The position numbers and the translations under genes were made by a program. From positions 124,001 to 188,000 of the forward strand of contig BMVA01000013.1 of the NCBI GenBank assembly GCA_014650475.1: a stretch of 64,000 nt of DNA, read 5' to 3'. Position 1 is the stretch's first letter, and each line of letters begins with the position of its first letter. Source of the DNA: Streptomyces albogriseolus. Its GTDB lineage: Bacteria; Actinomycetota; Actinomycetes; Streptomycetales; Streptomycetaceae. A model generated the notes under the pieces. That model searched no databases. It saw only the letters and a list, made by a program, of their open reading frames with translations, and was not told where the DNA came from. Below, one piece after another: positions 34,730 to 43,674 of this stretch.

Positions 34730-35731
34730 ATGTCCTCCACATCGTCCCGCAAGACGAAGCCGTCGGCCGCGGCAGCCAAGTCGACGGCAGCCGCCAGGCC
34801 CACCAAGGGCGAACGCCGCCGGGCCAGGGCAGCCGAGCAGGCCGCCGCGGCACGGCGCGCCGAGCAGCGGGCGCGGCGGCTGCGCTGGGGCGGCGCGGCC
34901 CTGGCCGTGGTGGCGGTCGCGGCGGGCGGGGTCTTCCTGACCACCCGCGGCGACGGCGGCGGCGGCTCGTCCAGCGGGTCGGCGACCAGGCCCCTCGTGG
35001 GCGGGGACCTGCACACGGTGTCGGTGGTCGGCAGCCGGCTCTACGTGGGCGGGCACGCGGCCGTCGCCGCCTCCGGCAACGGGGGCAAGACCTGGCAGGA
35101 CGTGCCCTCGCTGCGCGGGGCCGACGCCATGGGGTGGGCGAGCACGAACGACGCCGTGCTGGTGGGCGGGCACCCGGGGCTGTACCGGTCGACCGACGGC
35201 GGAGCCACCTTCACCAAGGTGACCGGCAAGAACGCGCTCGGTGACGTCCACGCCATCGGCGGCGCCGGCGACACCGTCTACGTCGGCTCTCCCGAGTCCG
35301 GGCTGCTCGCCTCCACCGACGGCGGCACGACCTGGAAGGCGGTCAACGTCGAGGCGGGCCGCTCCTTCATGGGCACCATCCTGGTCGACCCGAAGGACCC
35401 GCAGCGCCTCATCGCCCCCGACATGTCCAGCGGCCTGCAGACCAGCGCCGACGGCGGGAAGACCTGGAAGGAGCTGGGCGGCCCGATGGGCGCGATGGCC
35501 GCTGCCTGGAACCCCAAGGACATCAACCGGATCATCGCCGTCGGCATGGACGGCGCCCAGCTGAGCACCGACGGCGGCAAGACCTGGAAGGACGCCGACG
35601 TGCCCAAGGGCACCAGCGCGGTCGGCTACGACGCCACCGGCAGCACCCTGTACGCGGGCGCGCTCGACGGCAAGACCGCTCGCGTCTACCGCAGCACCGA
35701 CGGCGGCACCAGTTGGAAGGCCACTTCGTGA
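34730..35731 (+). CDS. Membrane-anchored BNR-repeat (Ycf48/F510_1955-like) protein
   Basis: 333 residues from ATG 34730. A basic Ala/Lys-rich N-terminus (about 1-45) precedes a single membrane helix (about 47-66). A beta-propeller follows, with repeats marked by STDGGxTWK/SADGGKTWK (at least five Asp-box copies between about 120 and 330). F510_1955-family proteins are extracytoplasmic propellers of unknown function, often next to copper genes and redoxins in actinobacteria. It directly follows the broken redoxin. Its stop overlaps the next gene's start. Confidence 0.82.
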   Translation: MSSTSSRKTKPSAAAAKSTAAARPTKGERRRARAAEQAAAARRAEQRARRLRWGGAALAVVAVAAGGVFLTTRGDGGGGSSSGSATRPLVGGDLHTVSVVGSRLYVGGHAAVAASGNGGKTWQDVPSLRGADAMGWASTNDAVLVGGHPGLYRSTDGGATFTKVTGKNALGDVHAIGGAGDTVYVGSPESGLLASTDGGTTWKAVNVEAGRSFMGTILVDPKDPQRLIAPDMSSGLQTSADGGKTWKELGGPMGAMAAAWNPKDINRIIAVGMDGAQLSTDGGKTWKDADVPKGTSAVGYDATGSTLYAGALDGKTARVYRSTDGGTSWKATS

Positions 35732-36279
35732 CGACGCGCCGCGACGCGGAAGAGGTCGAAGAGGACCGCAGCGGGGCCGCCGCCGGCAGACCCGACTCCG
35801 CGGCGGGGCCCGCCGCCCCGCCGCTCAGCCGCAGGGCGGGTCTGCTGCTGTCGGTGGTGGCCGCCGCCGTGGTGCTCGCCCTGGCCACCTCCGCAGTGGT
35901 GGCCCTGCGGGGCGGTTCCGGCGGCGGTACTGGTTCGGCCGCCACTGCCGAGCCGAGCGCCACGGCGTCCTTCGTCACCCCGCCCTCCGCCCAGGTCCGT
36001 CCCGTGCACGAGGCCCTCCACGACATCGACGCCACATGCCGCGCCAAGGACAAGAGCGCCAGGCAGACGTCGCTCACCCGGGACGTCGACACGATCATCG
36101 ACTTCTCCCGGCGCTACCCCGACGCACGCTTCCCGATCGACGACGAGACCGGAACCACGCTGTCCCTGCTGCTGGTGACCAGGCAGAGCATGCGTACGTG
36201 CGCACCGGCCCTGGTGACCCGCGTGGACGGCGCACTGCCGCCCGACTTCCGCGACCCCGCCGCCAGCACGGCCTCGTGA
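35728..36279 (+). CDS. Single-span membrane protein, coupled to propeller gene
   Basis: 183 residues from GTG 35728, which overlaps the upstream TGA by 4 bp and is therefore preferred over ATG 35713. An acidic N-terminus (about 1-38) precedes a helix (about 42-62, LLLSVVAAAVVLALATSAVV). The extracellular part has IDATCRAKD and MRTCAPALV, a possible disulfide pair. No named family recognised. Cotranscription with the propeller suggests a shared role outside the membrane. Confidence 0.65.
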   Translation: MTTRRDAEEVEEDRSGAAAGRPDSAAGPAAPPLSRRAGLLLSVVAAAVVLALATSAVVALRGGSGGGTGSAATAEPSATASFVTPPSAQVRPVHEALHDIDATCRAKDKSARQTSLTRDVDTIIDFSRRYPDARFPIDDETGTTLSLLLVTRQSMRTCAPALVTRVDGALPPDFRDPAASTAS

Positions 36280-36325
36280 CGAGGGCGACCGCACGCCGGG
36301 GGAGTGCTGGCCCCGCCGGGCACGG

Positions 36326-36463
36326 CTATTTCTCCGGCACGTCGCCGTCGGTCACGTGCGCGGGTCCCGGCACGGGCAGACGTATGCCGCGGGCCTCGGC
36401 GACGCGCAGCACGCACGTGGGGCAGGCATTCGGCGGATCGCACCCGAGGTCGCCATGGGACAT
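36326..36463 (-). CDS. 45-residue Cys-rich protein after cbtA
   Basis: A short open frame from ATG 36463 encodes MSHGDLGCDPPNACPTCVLR and 25 more residues, ending DGDVPEK. CDPPNACPTC gives three cysteines in a CxxxxxCxxC spacing that could bind metal or a cluster. Codon third positions are typical of real genes here. It lies 51 bp after the cbtA stop on the same strand, so it may belong to the CbtBA operon. No clear ribosome site is seen. Confidence 0.45.
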   Translation of the reverse strand: MSHGDLGCDPPNACPTCVLRVAEARGIRLPVPGPAHVTDGDVPEK

Positions 36464-36514
36464 GCGGACGGGCCCGCAGGAGGTGTCCCCGGCGGGCCCG
36501 TCAGTCCGGCATTC

Positions 36515-37282
36515 TCAGTGGGGTGCGGGGGCTGCTTGCGGTGGGACAGCCTGCTGGGTGGGTGCGTTGGCGGTACGCGGTTCCAGGACCCGCTCGGCGA
36601 GGTGGCCGAAGATCAGGCCGAAGGATGCCCACAGAAGAAGCTGCATGCCGGCCGCGGCGACGCGGAAGTCCCAGACCACATTGGCCGGGAAGCCCTCGGG
36701 CATCTCGTTGACCGCGGGGAGGAACGCAAGCGCGAGGCCGACTGCCACCACGAAGGCCACGGAGGCGGTGATGGTCGCGTTCCAGTTGCCCAGGCGTGGG
36801 GCCAGCCGCTGGCCCAGGACGACGGCCGCGATGCCGATCAGCACACTGAGCGCGATCATCAGCCAGTACAGGGCGGTGCGCTGGTTGAGGGTGTCGGGGC
36901 TGCTGACCGCCGGGGGACTCGCCGGGTACTTGAGGAACGGCACCAGGAACACGGTGACGAAGCCGCCCAGGGCGACCAGGCCCGCGGTGGCCCGCGGACC
37001 GAAGCGGCCTATGCGGCCCAGGGCGAAGCAGAAGGCCAGGGCGGCGATTCCGGCGAACGCGGTGGTGAAGAAGAGCACGCCGGTGGCCAGGCCGGCGGTC
37101 TCCTGCAGGGTTCGGCTGACCAGTTCCGGGCCGTGTTCGGTCTCGTGGGCGGCTTCGAAGACGAGTGCGGACCTCAGCGGCGATTCACCCACGAGGTAGG
37201 CGAACCCGAAGACCAGCACCCCGGTGGCGATGCCGGTGAGCATGCCACGGACCAGGAGGGTTCTGACGGTGGCGGAGTTCAT
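36515..37282 (-). CDS. cbtA: CbtA-family cobalt transporter subunit
   Basis: 255 residues with about six hydrophobic helices. The family's first helix plus loop is visible (VRGMLTGIATGVLVFGFAY, then FEAAHETEHGPELVSRTLQ, the His-containing region). CbtA is a predicted cobalt uptake permease tied to cobalamin synthesis. It follows CbtB by 15 bp and is downstream of a cobalamin riboswitch, which supports the assignment strongly. The C-terminal tail is Pro/Ala-rich. Confidence 0.92.
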   Translation of the reverse strand: MNSATVRTLLVRGMLTGIATGVLVFGFAYLVGESPLRSALVFEAAHETEHGPELVSRTLQETAGLATGVLFFTTAFAGIAALAFCFALGRIGRFGPRATAGLVALGGFVTVFLVPFLKYPASPPAVSSPDTLNQRTALYWLMIALSVLIGIAAVVLGQRLAPRLGNWNATITASVAFVVAVGLALAFLPAVNEMPEGFPANVVWDFRVAAAGMQLLLWASFGLIFGHLAERVLEPRTANAPTQQAVPPQAAPAPH

Positions 37283-37297
37283 GTGCGCGGCCTCGTC

Positions 37298-37516
37298 TCA
37301 GTGGCAGGGGAAGCCGAGCAGGTGGCGTCCGTCGTGCACCCACTCGTGCACGCCCTCGCCGGAGAAGACAGCCGCCGTGCCGCCTTCGGCGCCGACGAAG
37401 TACAGCAGGATCAGCATCAGGATGCCGAAGAACGCCGCCCAGGGCAGGATCGCCCGGACGGGGAGGGTGAGGGGTGCGTCGGGGGCAACGGCCGGCGGGG
37501 CTGCGGACTGCGCCAT
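37298..37516 (-). CDS. cbtB: CbtB-family cobalt transporter subunit
   Basis: 72 residues from ATG 37516, GGAGG upstream. One membrane helix (about 22-44, AILPWAAFFGILMLILLYFV). The CbtB hallmark C-terminus is GVHEWVHDGRHLLGFPCH with four His and a Cys, the proposed cobalt site. It is the first gene after the riboswitch, followed by cbtA. Confidence 0.93.
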   Translation of the reverse strand: MAQSAAPPAVAPDAPLTLPVRAILPWAAFFGILMLILLYFVGAEGGTAAVFSGEGVHEWVHDGRHLLGFPCH

Positions 37517-37569
37517 GGCAGGACCTCCTGGGGGAACTCGCGTCCCATGTCGTTGGAGCTCGAAGCGAC

Positions 37570-37685
37570 GGCTGCGGGTCTGACTTGCCCGGCGATCAGC
37601 GCCCCTGGCGGGGGCGGCTCCTGCTGGGCTTACAGTGGCGCGACCGTGCCGGATTCTCACCGGACTTCCGTCATGCCGTCGTCAA
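37570..37685 (-). promoter_or_regulatory. Cobalamin (B12) riboswitch
   Basis: The minus-strand leader contains the consensus blocks in order: GGAAGUCCGGUGAGAAUCCG, then GCACGGUCGCGCCACUGUAA GC, and GCAAGUCAGACC at the 3' end (37588-37577). This is the classic AdoCbl/B12 box set. It lies about 55 bp upstream of cbtB, so vitamin B12 should switch off the cobalt transporter. Confidence 0.95.
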
Positions 37686-37817
37686 TGTCGTGGTGAAGGT
37701 AGCGCGGGGCGGCATTCCCGCCAAGAGCGCGCGGGTGGCACCGACGTGCGCCGGATCCGCTCCCGTACGCCCAAGTTCCGGTGTTTGCAAGCTCGTTCGG
37801 CGGTAGGAGGAGGGTGC

Positions 37818-38393
37818 ATGACAAGCCGGGTGATGTTGATCTCACCAGCGGTCAGCGCGGCGCTACGGGAAGCGCGGTTCGACGATTGTTGCTCGTTGGA
37901 CGCCGCTGGGCTGCGGCGGGCGCAGTCCGCCGCCGGAACACTGCCGACGGCCGACCGGGTGTTCGCCTCCCCCTCGGTGCGCTGCCGGGAGACGGCCGCC
38001 GGGCTCGGGCTGGAGGCGGTGCCGCTGCCCGACGTCGCCGGGTGGGCGGTGGGCCGGTGGCAGGGCAGGAACTTGGAAGAGGTGACCGCCGCCGAGCCGG
38101 AGGCGGTCGCGGCCTGGCTGACGGATCCGGGATGCGCGCCGCACGGCGGGGAGTCGCTGCTGGAGCTGTGCGACAGGGTCGGAGGGTGGCTGGATGCGGT
38201 GGCCGGTGAGGCGGGGCGGGTGATCGCCGTCGTGGAGCCGGAGGCCGTCCGCGCGGCGGCGGTGCGGGCGTTGGGGGTGACGGCGGAGGCCTTCTGGCGG
38301 ATCGACGTACCGCCGTTGACCGCCTTGGAGTTCAGCGGGCGCGCCAGTCGGTGGAATCTGCGGGCAGGACGGCCGCTGGGGGACGCCGAGTAG
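37818..38393 (+). CDS. Histidine-phosphatase-fold protein lacking catalytic His
   Basis: 191 residues from ATG 37818, GGAGGAGG upstream. The fold follows the phosphoglycerate mutase-like pattern: ASPSVRCRETAAGLGL matches the second conserved block and PHGGESLLELCDRV the third. The first block, normally RHG/RHGET, reads LISPAVSAALREARF, and the last block, normally a THGGxIR type, reads VVEPEAVRAAAV. Both catalytic histidines are missing, so it is probably not a phosphatase in the usual sense. It is divergent from the cobalamin-regulated CbtBA operon, where CobC/CobZ relatives occur. Confidence 0.8.
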   Translation: MTSRVMLISPAVSAALREARFDDCCSLDAAGLRRAQSAAGTLPTADRVFASPSVRCRETAAGLGLEAVPLPDVAGWAVGRWQGRNLEEVTAAEPEAVAAWLTDPGCAPHGGESLLELCDRVGGWLDAVAGEAGRVIAVVEPEAVRAAAVRALGVTAEAFWRIDVPPLTALEFSGRASRWNLRAGRPLGDAE

Positions 38394-38783
38394 GTTGGGG
38401 ACGCAGTTGCATCGTCCCGCCCGCCAAAGGCGCGGCGCGCACCCGAGGACCACCTGGCCTCGTTCCGCTGGTGCGGCACTACGTTGTCACGCATGGAGAT
38501 GGCGCCGTGGCGGCCGGACAGGCCCACCGGCCGACCCGCCCGCACCGCCAGGACCACGCTGCCGAGTCCGCGCCCGCGGCGACCGAACCGCCAGGGCCCC
38601 GGGCAGCGCTGGCCGGGAGCAGCCGACGCACCACCCGAAGACCCAACGCGTCCGGCCGTCCGGCGTCGCTCACCACATCGGGCGGCTTGAACGGCCGGTG
38701 AGGGATGACGGCGTACCTCGATCGGGTGGGCGGCGCGCGTCTTGCTTGCACTTGCCCCAGGGGGAGCCTCCTAGCGTCCGGGC
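38394..38783. other. Intergenic stretch
   Basis: About 390 bp. Open frames here (for example 38479-38751 minus) are Arg/Pro/Ala-rich shadows without a ribosome site. Likely promoter region of the cyclodipeptide synthase gene; nothing else recognised. Confidence 0.4.
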
Positions 38784-39503
38784 ATGAGCACAGAGCAAGG
38801 CGGCGGCGGGGCCGCCCTGACGGTGACTCCGCTCAGCGCCCGGTGCGCCGAGGCGGTCGAGCGGGGCGAGCACGTCTGTTTCGGGATCAGCCCGTTCAAC
38901 GGCTACTTCTCCACGGCACGGATCCGGGAACTGGCGGCCTGGGGTCTCGCCGGGTTCGAGCGGGTGGACTTCTTCGTGCCGGATGCGCCCAGTGCCTTCA
39001 CGCTCGAGGCGGTGGGGTACTCCCCGGAGAAGGCCGCGTGGAAGGCGCGGCGGCAGGGGCAGTACACCCGCAACAAGATCGTCACGGCGCTTGCGTCGCT
39101 CGGTGTGGTGGACGCGGGGGCGCGGGTGCTGGGGTGGGCCGAGTTGGAGCGCAATGCGGCGTTCCAGCGGCTGCATGAGGGCGGGCTGCGGCGGTACGCC
39201 GAGGATCCGGGCTTCCGGGACGCGTGCCGGGAGGCCACCGGTTGGGTGCTGGCCGGGAAGCTCCCGCCGGGGCGGGTGCCGGAGGCGGGGCAGGTCGAGC
39301 GGGCGGTGCGGTATTTCCTGGCGGAGCTGCCGCTGTTCCTCGACACCCCGTCGATCGTCGGGGCCGGGGCGTCGGTGTTCTGCTATCACCGGCCGCCTGA
39401 GGTGCTGCGCCGCCTGTACGCGGGGGAGTTGGGCTGGCGGCCTGCGGAGGGGCAGGGCTTCGCCGCCGTCGTACCGGCAGGGCCGGAACCCGTCACTCGG
39501 TGA
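38784..39503 (+). CDS. tRNA-dependent cyclodipeptide synthase (NYH subfamily)
   Basis: 239 residues from ATG 38784. The family motif GISPFNGYFS (34-43) holds the nucleophile Ser36 and Asn39. YFLAELPLFL holds Tyr177 and Glu181, and FCYHRPP holds Tyr201-His202. These match AlbC residues Ser37, Asn40, Tyr178, Glu182, Tyr202 and His203 with a one-residue offset, placing it in the NYH subfamily. CDPSs use two aminoacyl-tRNAs to make a cyclic dipeptide. No tailoring enzyme (oxidase, P450 or methyltransferase) adjoins, so the product may be released unmodified. It converges on the MerR gene with an 11-bp overlap. Confidence 0.94.
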   Translation: MSTEQGGGGAALTVTPLSARCAEAVERGEHVCFGISPFNGYFSTARIRELAAWGLAGFERVDFFVPDAPSAFTLEAVGYSPEKAAWKARRQGQYTRNKIVTALASLGVVDAGARVLGWAELERNAAFQRLHEGGLRRYAEDPGFRDACREATGWVLAGKLPPGRVPEAGQVERAVRYFLAELPLFLDTPSIVGAGASVFCYHRPPEVLRRLYAGELGWRPAEGQGFAAVVPAGPEPVTR

Positions 39504-39924
39504 CGGCGGGCCCGGTGGGCTCGGCAGGGTCGGTTTCGAGGATCCAGCAGACGCCGGCCCGGTCGTGATCGGTCGGCCGGCCCTGGGCGGCGTGCGCCAG
39601 GAGGGATTCCAGGTGGGCCTCGAGGGTGACGAGTTCGGCGATCTGGGCGCGGACGTTGTCCAGCCGCTCGGTCAGGACGCGGCTGACGTGGCCGCAAGGG
39701 CTTTCGCCGCTGTCGTGGACGGTGAGGATCTGGCGTACTTCCTGCAGCGTCATGCCGGCGGCCTGGCAGCGGCGGATGAAGCGGAGCCGGTCGGTGGTCT
39801 CGGGGCCGTAGACGCGGTGGCCACTGGGGGTGCGGGCCGGGGGAGGCACCAGGCCGGAGTCCTCGTAGAAGCGGATGGTCTTGGTGCTGGTCCCTGTGAG
39901 CTCGGCCACTTCGCCGATTTTCAT
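39493..39924 (-). CDS. MerR-family regulator, CueR-like
   Basis: 143 residues from ATG 39924. The MerR HTH starts MKIGEVAELTGTSTKTIRFY (1-20). The dimer helix follows, and the metal loop region has ESPCGHVSRVL near 80-90, with a second Cys (GVCWIL) near the C-terminus. The Cys arrangement differs from E. coli CueR, but divergence from CopZ-CopA with a perfect MerR-type promoter between them makes copper sensing very likely. The 3' end overlaps the convergent cyclodipeptide synthase gene by 11 bp. Confidence 0.88.
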   Translation of the reverse strand: MKIGEVAELTGTSTKTIRFYEDSGLVPPPARTPSGHRVYGPETTDRLRFIRRCQAAGMTLQEVRQILTVHDSGESPCGHVSRVLTERLDNVRAQIAELVTLEAHLESLLAHAAQGRPTDHDRAGVCWILETDPAEPTGPAVTE

Positions 39925-39936
39925 GGGGCTCCTCAC

Positions 39937-39967
39937 TTGAAGTTCCAGTGGGCTGGAAGTGTAACGC
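39937..39967 (+). promoter_or_regulatory. MerR/CueR-type promoter-operator for copZ
   Basis: TTGAAG (39937-39942) and TAACGC (39962-39967) are 19 bp apart, the long spacer used by MerR activators. A dyad TTCCAG-TGGG-CTGGAA (39943-39958) fills it. The promoter faces copZ and is shared with the divergent merR gene. Confidence 0.8.
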
Positions 39968-40042
39968 TGTGGGCGTCCAGAGGTGCCTGAGACGTTGTGC
40001 CGCCCTTCCCGGTGGTCGTTCTCATGGAGCGAGGAGCGTTTG

Positions 40043-40255
40043 ATGAGCAAGTGCACCTACACGGTCACCGGCATGACCTGCGGCCACTGCGCCGATGCCA
40101 TCACCGAGGAGCTCACGACCCTCTCCGGGGTGCAGAAGGTCGAGGTCGACGTCGAGGCGGGCCGTGTCACGGTGGCCAGCGACGGCCCGCTGGCGACCGA
40201 GGACGTCCGGGCGGCCCTGACGGAGGCGGGCGACTACGAGTTGGTCGGGGTCTGA
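40043..40255 (+). CDS. copZ: CopZ-type copper chaperone
   Basis: 70 residues from ATG 40043, GAGGAGC upstream. A single HMA domain with the Cu(I) site [11 protein letters not shown] and family ending [16 protein letters not shown]. It binds Cu(I) in the cytosol and hands it to CopA or the regulator. It is the first gene downstream of the CueR-like promoter and lies 28 bp upstream of copA. Confidence 0.95.
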   Translation: MSKCTYTVTGMTCGHCADAITEELTTLSGVQKVEVDVEAGRVTVASDGPLATEDVRAALTEAGDYELVGV

Positions 40256-40283
40256 CGCCTCGTCCGGCCCCCGGTCCCCGCAC

Positions 40284-42623
40284 ATGAATGACGAGCCTTG
40301 CATGACTACCACGACCACCCAGTTGCCCACGGCGGAGTCCCCCGACGAGAGTGCTCCGGCGCAGACCGTCGACCTGTCCATCACCGGCATGACCTGCGCC
40401 TCATGCGCGAACCGCATCGAGCGCAAGCTGAACAAGATGCCAGGCGTCAGCGCGACGGTGAACTTCGCCACCGCCAGCGCCCGCGTCGGCTACCCCGAGG
40501 ACCTGACGCCCGAGGACCTGATCGCCACGGTGAAGGCCACCGGTTACGGCGCCAGCCTGCCCGCGCCGCCGGCCTCTGCCGCCCCGGGGAGCCAGGATGC
40601 GGCCGGTGACGGGGCGGTCAGCGAGGAAGAGCGGCATGTGCGGGCGCTGCAGGACCGGCTGCTGGCCTCGGCGGTGCTGACCCTGCCGGTCGTGGCGCTG
40701 TCGATGATCCCGCCCCTGCAGTTCCGGTTCTGGCAGTGGCTGGCCTTCGCGCTGGCCTCCCCGGTGGCGCTGTGGGGCGCCTGGCCCTTCCACCGCGCCG
40801 CCGCGCTGAACCTGCGGCACCGGGCGACGACCATGGACACCCTGGTCTCGCTCGGCGTGCTGGCGGCCTGGGCCTGGAGCGTCTACGCCCTGTTCTGGGG
40901 CGGCGCGGGCGAACCCGGCATGAGCATGGGCTTCTCCCTGCTGCCGCGCTCGGGCGAGCACGCCGGGCAGCCGGAGATCTACCTGGAAGTGGCCGCCGCG
41001 CTGACCGCGTTCATCCTGGCCGGCCGCTACTTCGAGGCCCGTGCACGGCGCCGGGCCGGTGAGGCGATCCGGGCCCTGATGGACCTGGGGGCCAAGGACG
41101 TCGCCGTGCTGCGGGGCGGGCGTGAAGTGCGGGTGCCGATCGAGCAGTTGGCGGTCGGGGACGAGTTCGTGGTGCGGCCCGGGGAGAAGATCGCCAGCGA
41201 CGGCATCGTCGTCGAGGGCACCTCGGCAGTGGACGAGTCGCTGCTGACCGGCGAGTCGCTGCCGGTGGAAGTCGGCCCGGACGACGCCGTCACCGGCGCC
41301 ACCGTCAACGCCGGGGGCCGTCTGGTCGTACGGGCCACACGCGTGGGCTCGGACACCAAGCTCGCGCAGATCGCCCGGCTGGTGGAGGAGGCGCAGACCG
41401 GCAAGGCCGAGGTGCAGCGTCTTGCCGACTCCATCTCCGCGATATTCGTGCCGATCGTGATCCTGCTGGCGGTCGAGACCCTGTTCGCCTGGTTGATCCT
41501 GGGCTACCCGGCCGCCATGGCGCTCACCGCGGCGGTGGCGGTGCTGATCATCGCCTGTCCGTGTTCGCTGGGCCTGGCCACTCCGACCGCGCTGATGGTC
41601 GGCACAGGGCGCGGCGCCCAGCTCGGCCTGCTGATCCGGGGGCCGGAGGTGCTGGAGTCCACCCGCCGGATCGACACCATCGTGCTGGACAAGACCGGCA
41701 CCGTCACCGAGGGGAAGATGCGCCTGGTCGACGTGGTCACCGTCGACGGCGAGGAGCGGGCCGAGGTCCTGCGGCTGGCCGGGGCGCTGGAGCACGCCAG
41801 TGAGCACCCGATCGCCAAGGCGATCGCGGACGCCGCCGAAGACGAGGCCGGGGACCTCGCGCCTGTCGCCGACTTCGCCAACCACGCCGGCCGGGGCGTG
41901 ACGGGCATGGTCGACGGACACCAGGTACTGGCCGGACGGGCGAGTTGGCTGTCCGACGACCAGGACCTGGAGGTCCCCGCGGACCTGCTCCAGGCGCAGA
42001 AGAAGGCCGAACGCACCGGCCGTACGGTCGTGTTCGCCGCCTGGGACGGCCGAGTGCGCGCCGCGCTGGTGGTCGCCGACACCGTCAAGCCCACCAGCGC
42101 GCAGGCGGTCGCCCAGTTCAAGGAGCTGGGCCTGACCCCGGTGCTGCTGACCGGTGACAACACCGCGGCAGCCGAGCACGTCGCGGGCGAAGTCGGCATC
42201 GAGCAGGTCATCGCCGAGGTGCACCCCGAGGACAAGGTCGCCGAGGTCAAACGGCTGCAGGAGCAGGGCAAGGTCGTGGCGATGGTCGGCGACGGGGTCA
42301 ACGACGCCGCCGCCCTCGCCCAGGCCGACCTGGGGCTGGCGATGGGCACGGGGACGGACACGGCGATCGCGGCAGCCGATCTCACCCTGGTCAAGGGCGA
42401 CTTGAGGGGTGCCGCCGATGCGATTCGCCTCGCTCGCCGGACGCTGTCGACCATCAAGGGCAACCTGTTCTGGGCGTTCGCCTACAACGTCGCCGCCCTG
42501 CCGCTGGCCGCGCTCGGCCTGCTCAACCCGCTCATCGCCGGGGCAGCGATGGCCAGTTCCTCGGTGTTCGTCGTCAGCAACAGCCTGCGGCTGCGGCGCT
42601 TCCAGCCCGCCCACCGCGCCTGA
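40284..42623 (+). CDS. copA: Cu(I)-exporting P1B-1 ATPase
   Basis: 779 residues; ATG 40284 or ATG 40302 could start. An N-terminal HMA domain with GMTCASC (Cys38 and Cys41) precedes eight hydrophobic helices. The transmembrane site [13 protein letters not shown] has the CPC motif beginning at Cys425. The phosphorylation site DKTGT has Asp469, and the SEHPIAKA motif lies near residue 510. The last helices hold [12 protein letters not shown] and [18 protein letters not shown], typical of Cu(I) pumps. It exports cytosolic Cu(I). Only one N-terminal HMA domain is present, as in most bacterial CopA. Confidence 0.96.
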   Translation: MNDEPCMTTTTTQLPTAESPDESAPAQTVDLSITGMTCASCANRIERKLNKMPGVSATVNFATASARVGYPEDLTPEDLIATVKATGYGASLPAPPASAAPGSQDAAGDGAVSEEERHVRALQDRLLASAVLTLPVVALSMIPPLQFRFWQWLAFALASPVALWGAWPFHRAAALNLRHRATTMDTLVSLGVLAAWAWSVYALFWGGAGEPGMSMGFSLLPRSGEHAGQPEIYLEVAAALTAFILAGRYFEARARRRAGEAIRALMDLGAKDVAVLRGGREVRVPIEQLAVGDEFVVRPGEKIASDGIVVEGTSAVDESLLTGESLPVEVGPDDAVTGATVNAGGRLVVRATRVGSDTKLAQIARLVEEAQTGKAEVQRLADSISAIFVPIVILLAVETLFAWLILGYPAAMALTAAVAVLIIACPCSLGLATPTALMVGTGRGAQLGLLIRGPEVLESTRRIDTIVLDKTGTVTEGKMRLVDVVTVDGEERAEVLRLAGALEHASEHPIAKAIADAAEDEAGDLAPVADFANHAGRGVTGMVDGHQVLAGRASWLSDDQDLEVPADLLQAQKKAERTGRTVVFAAWDGRVRAALVVADTVKPTSAQAVAQFKELGLTPVLLTGDNTAAAEHVAGEVGIEQVIAEVHPEDKVAEVKRLQEQGKVVAMVGDGVNDAAALAQADLGLAMGTGTDTAIAAADLTLVKGDLRGAADAIRLARRTLSTIKGNLFWAFAYNVAALPLAALGLLNPLIAGAAMASSSVFVVSNSLRLRRFQPAHRA

Positions 42624-42767
42624 GCCGCCGCCTCTGATACCCGGCAGCCCCACCGAGCGGGCCTGGGACCAAACCGACCTCACAACCTAAACAACTAAGG
42701 GGACTGAGATTCATCTCTGTCCCTCGCCAAGCAGCCCACGGAATTCGACAGAAAGAGGAGCAACTCC

Positions 42768-43304
42768 ATGGCAGGCACCATCACGCACCGCACCGCCCTC
42801 GCCGTCGCGGCAGCTGTCGTGACGGTCGGCGTCACCGCTGTCGTCGCCACCGCGGCCGTCGCCGGCGGTGGGCCGGACACCCCGCCCCCCTCCATGTCGG
42901 GCATGGCGAGCCCCTCGCCATCCAGCAGCTCGACCGTCCCGGCATCCCCGGCTCCGGCGGCCCCCGCCGCACCGTCCCAGCCGGCCGACGGTACGCCCAG
43001 CCCGGCGCCCAGCACCCCCGGCACCGGTAACGGTATGGACGGCATGCAGAGCAACGGCGGCGGCATGAGCGAGATGGAGATGCGCATGTGGATGGAGGCC
43101 ATGCGCATGGGCATGGAGGCCGGCATGAACATGCGCATGGACCAGGACAAGGGCACGGACAAGAGCTCCGGCGGTATGGGCATGGGCGGGCAGGACGGCT
43201 CGGGCATGGGCCAGAACGGAAGCGGCTCAGGCATGGGCGGCATGAACGGTATGGACGAGGAGGACGACGGCATGGACATGGATATGGGCATGGGCGACAT
43301 GTAG
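42768..43304 (+). CDS. Methionine-rich secreted protein
   Basis: 178 residues, GAAAGAGGAG upstream of ATG 42768. A signal peptide (about 1-34, TAVVATAAVAGGG) precedes a Ser/Pro linker. The C-terminal 95 residues carry a very high Met content, with repeats of M-x-M and MG-type (MSEMEMRMWMEAMRMGMEAG; GGMNGMDEEDDGMDMDMGMG). Such Met clusters bind Cu(I) in periplasmic chaperones (PcoE, CusF-like, copper-storage tails). It directly follows copA, so an extracytoplasmic copper sponge is a reasonable inference. No named family. Confidence 0.75.
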   Translation: MAGTITHRTALAVAAAVVTVGVTAVVATAAVAGGGPDTPPPSMSGMASPSPSSSSTVPASPAPAAPAAPSQPADGTPSPAPSTPGTGNGMDGMQSNGGGMSEMEMRMWMEAMRMGMEAGMNMRMDQDKGTDKSSGGMGMGGQDGSGMGQNGSGSGMGGMNGMDEEDDGMDMDMGMGDM

Positions 43305-43356
43305 TGGCGCACTGATCACCAAGCCGGTCGTCCCGTCGGGAGAGAGCACATCGTCT

Positions 43357-43674
43357 ATGCGCAGGAGTAGTTCGTTCATCGGGAAGGTGGGGTCTCGCAT
43401 GGCACTCGCCGCTGTTGGTGGAGCCGCCGTCGTGGCCGCCTCCGTGGCCGTCGCCACCGCCGCGGTGGCCGGCGGCGGACCGGACACCCCGGTTCCCTCG
43501 ACCGCCTCGGTAACGGCAGCCGCCGCGTCCTCACTCCCCGGTTCTGGCATCCCAGGCACCGGGCCCGGCGACACGTCAGTCCGGGACGGGGACGACATGG
43601 GCGACGACAGCTGGGGCCAGGAGGACGACGGCTTGGAGGGGAACGGAGCCGACATGGAGATGGGCGATGGCTGA
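43357..43674 (+). CDS. Small acidic secreted protein
   Basis: 105 residues from ATG 43357. The signal peptide region (VAVATAAVAGGGPDTP) is nearly the same as that of the upstream Met-rich protein, so the two are paralogues that diverged after the linker. The C-terminal part is acidic (RDGDDMGDDSWGQEDDGLEG) and ends MEMGDG. It may bind cations outside the cell. Its stop overlaps the start of the next gene by 8 bp, so it belongs to the same transcript. Confidence 0.65.
   Translation: MRRSSSFIGKVGSRMALAAVGGAAVVAASVAVATAAVAGGGPDTPVPSTASVTAAAASSLPGSGIPGTGPGDTSVRDGDDMGDDSWGQEDDGLEGNGADMEMGDG

Noticed and set aside
40401..42683. A 760-codon open frame antisense to copA
   Set aside because: copA is unmistakable on the plus strand; the antisense frame has no family likeness and no ribosome site.
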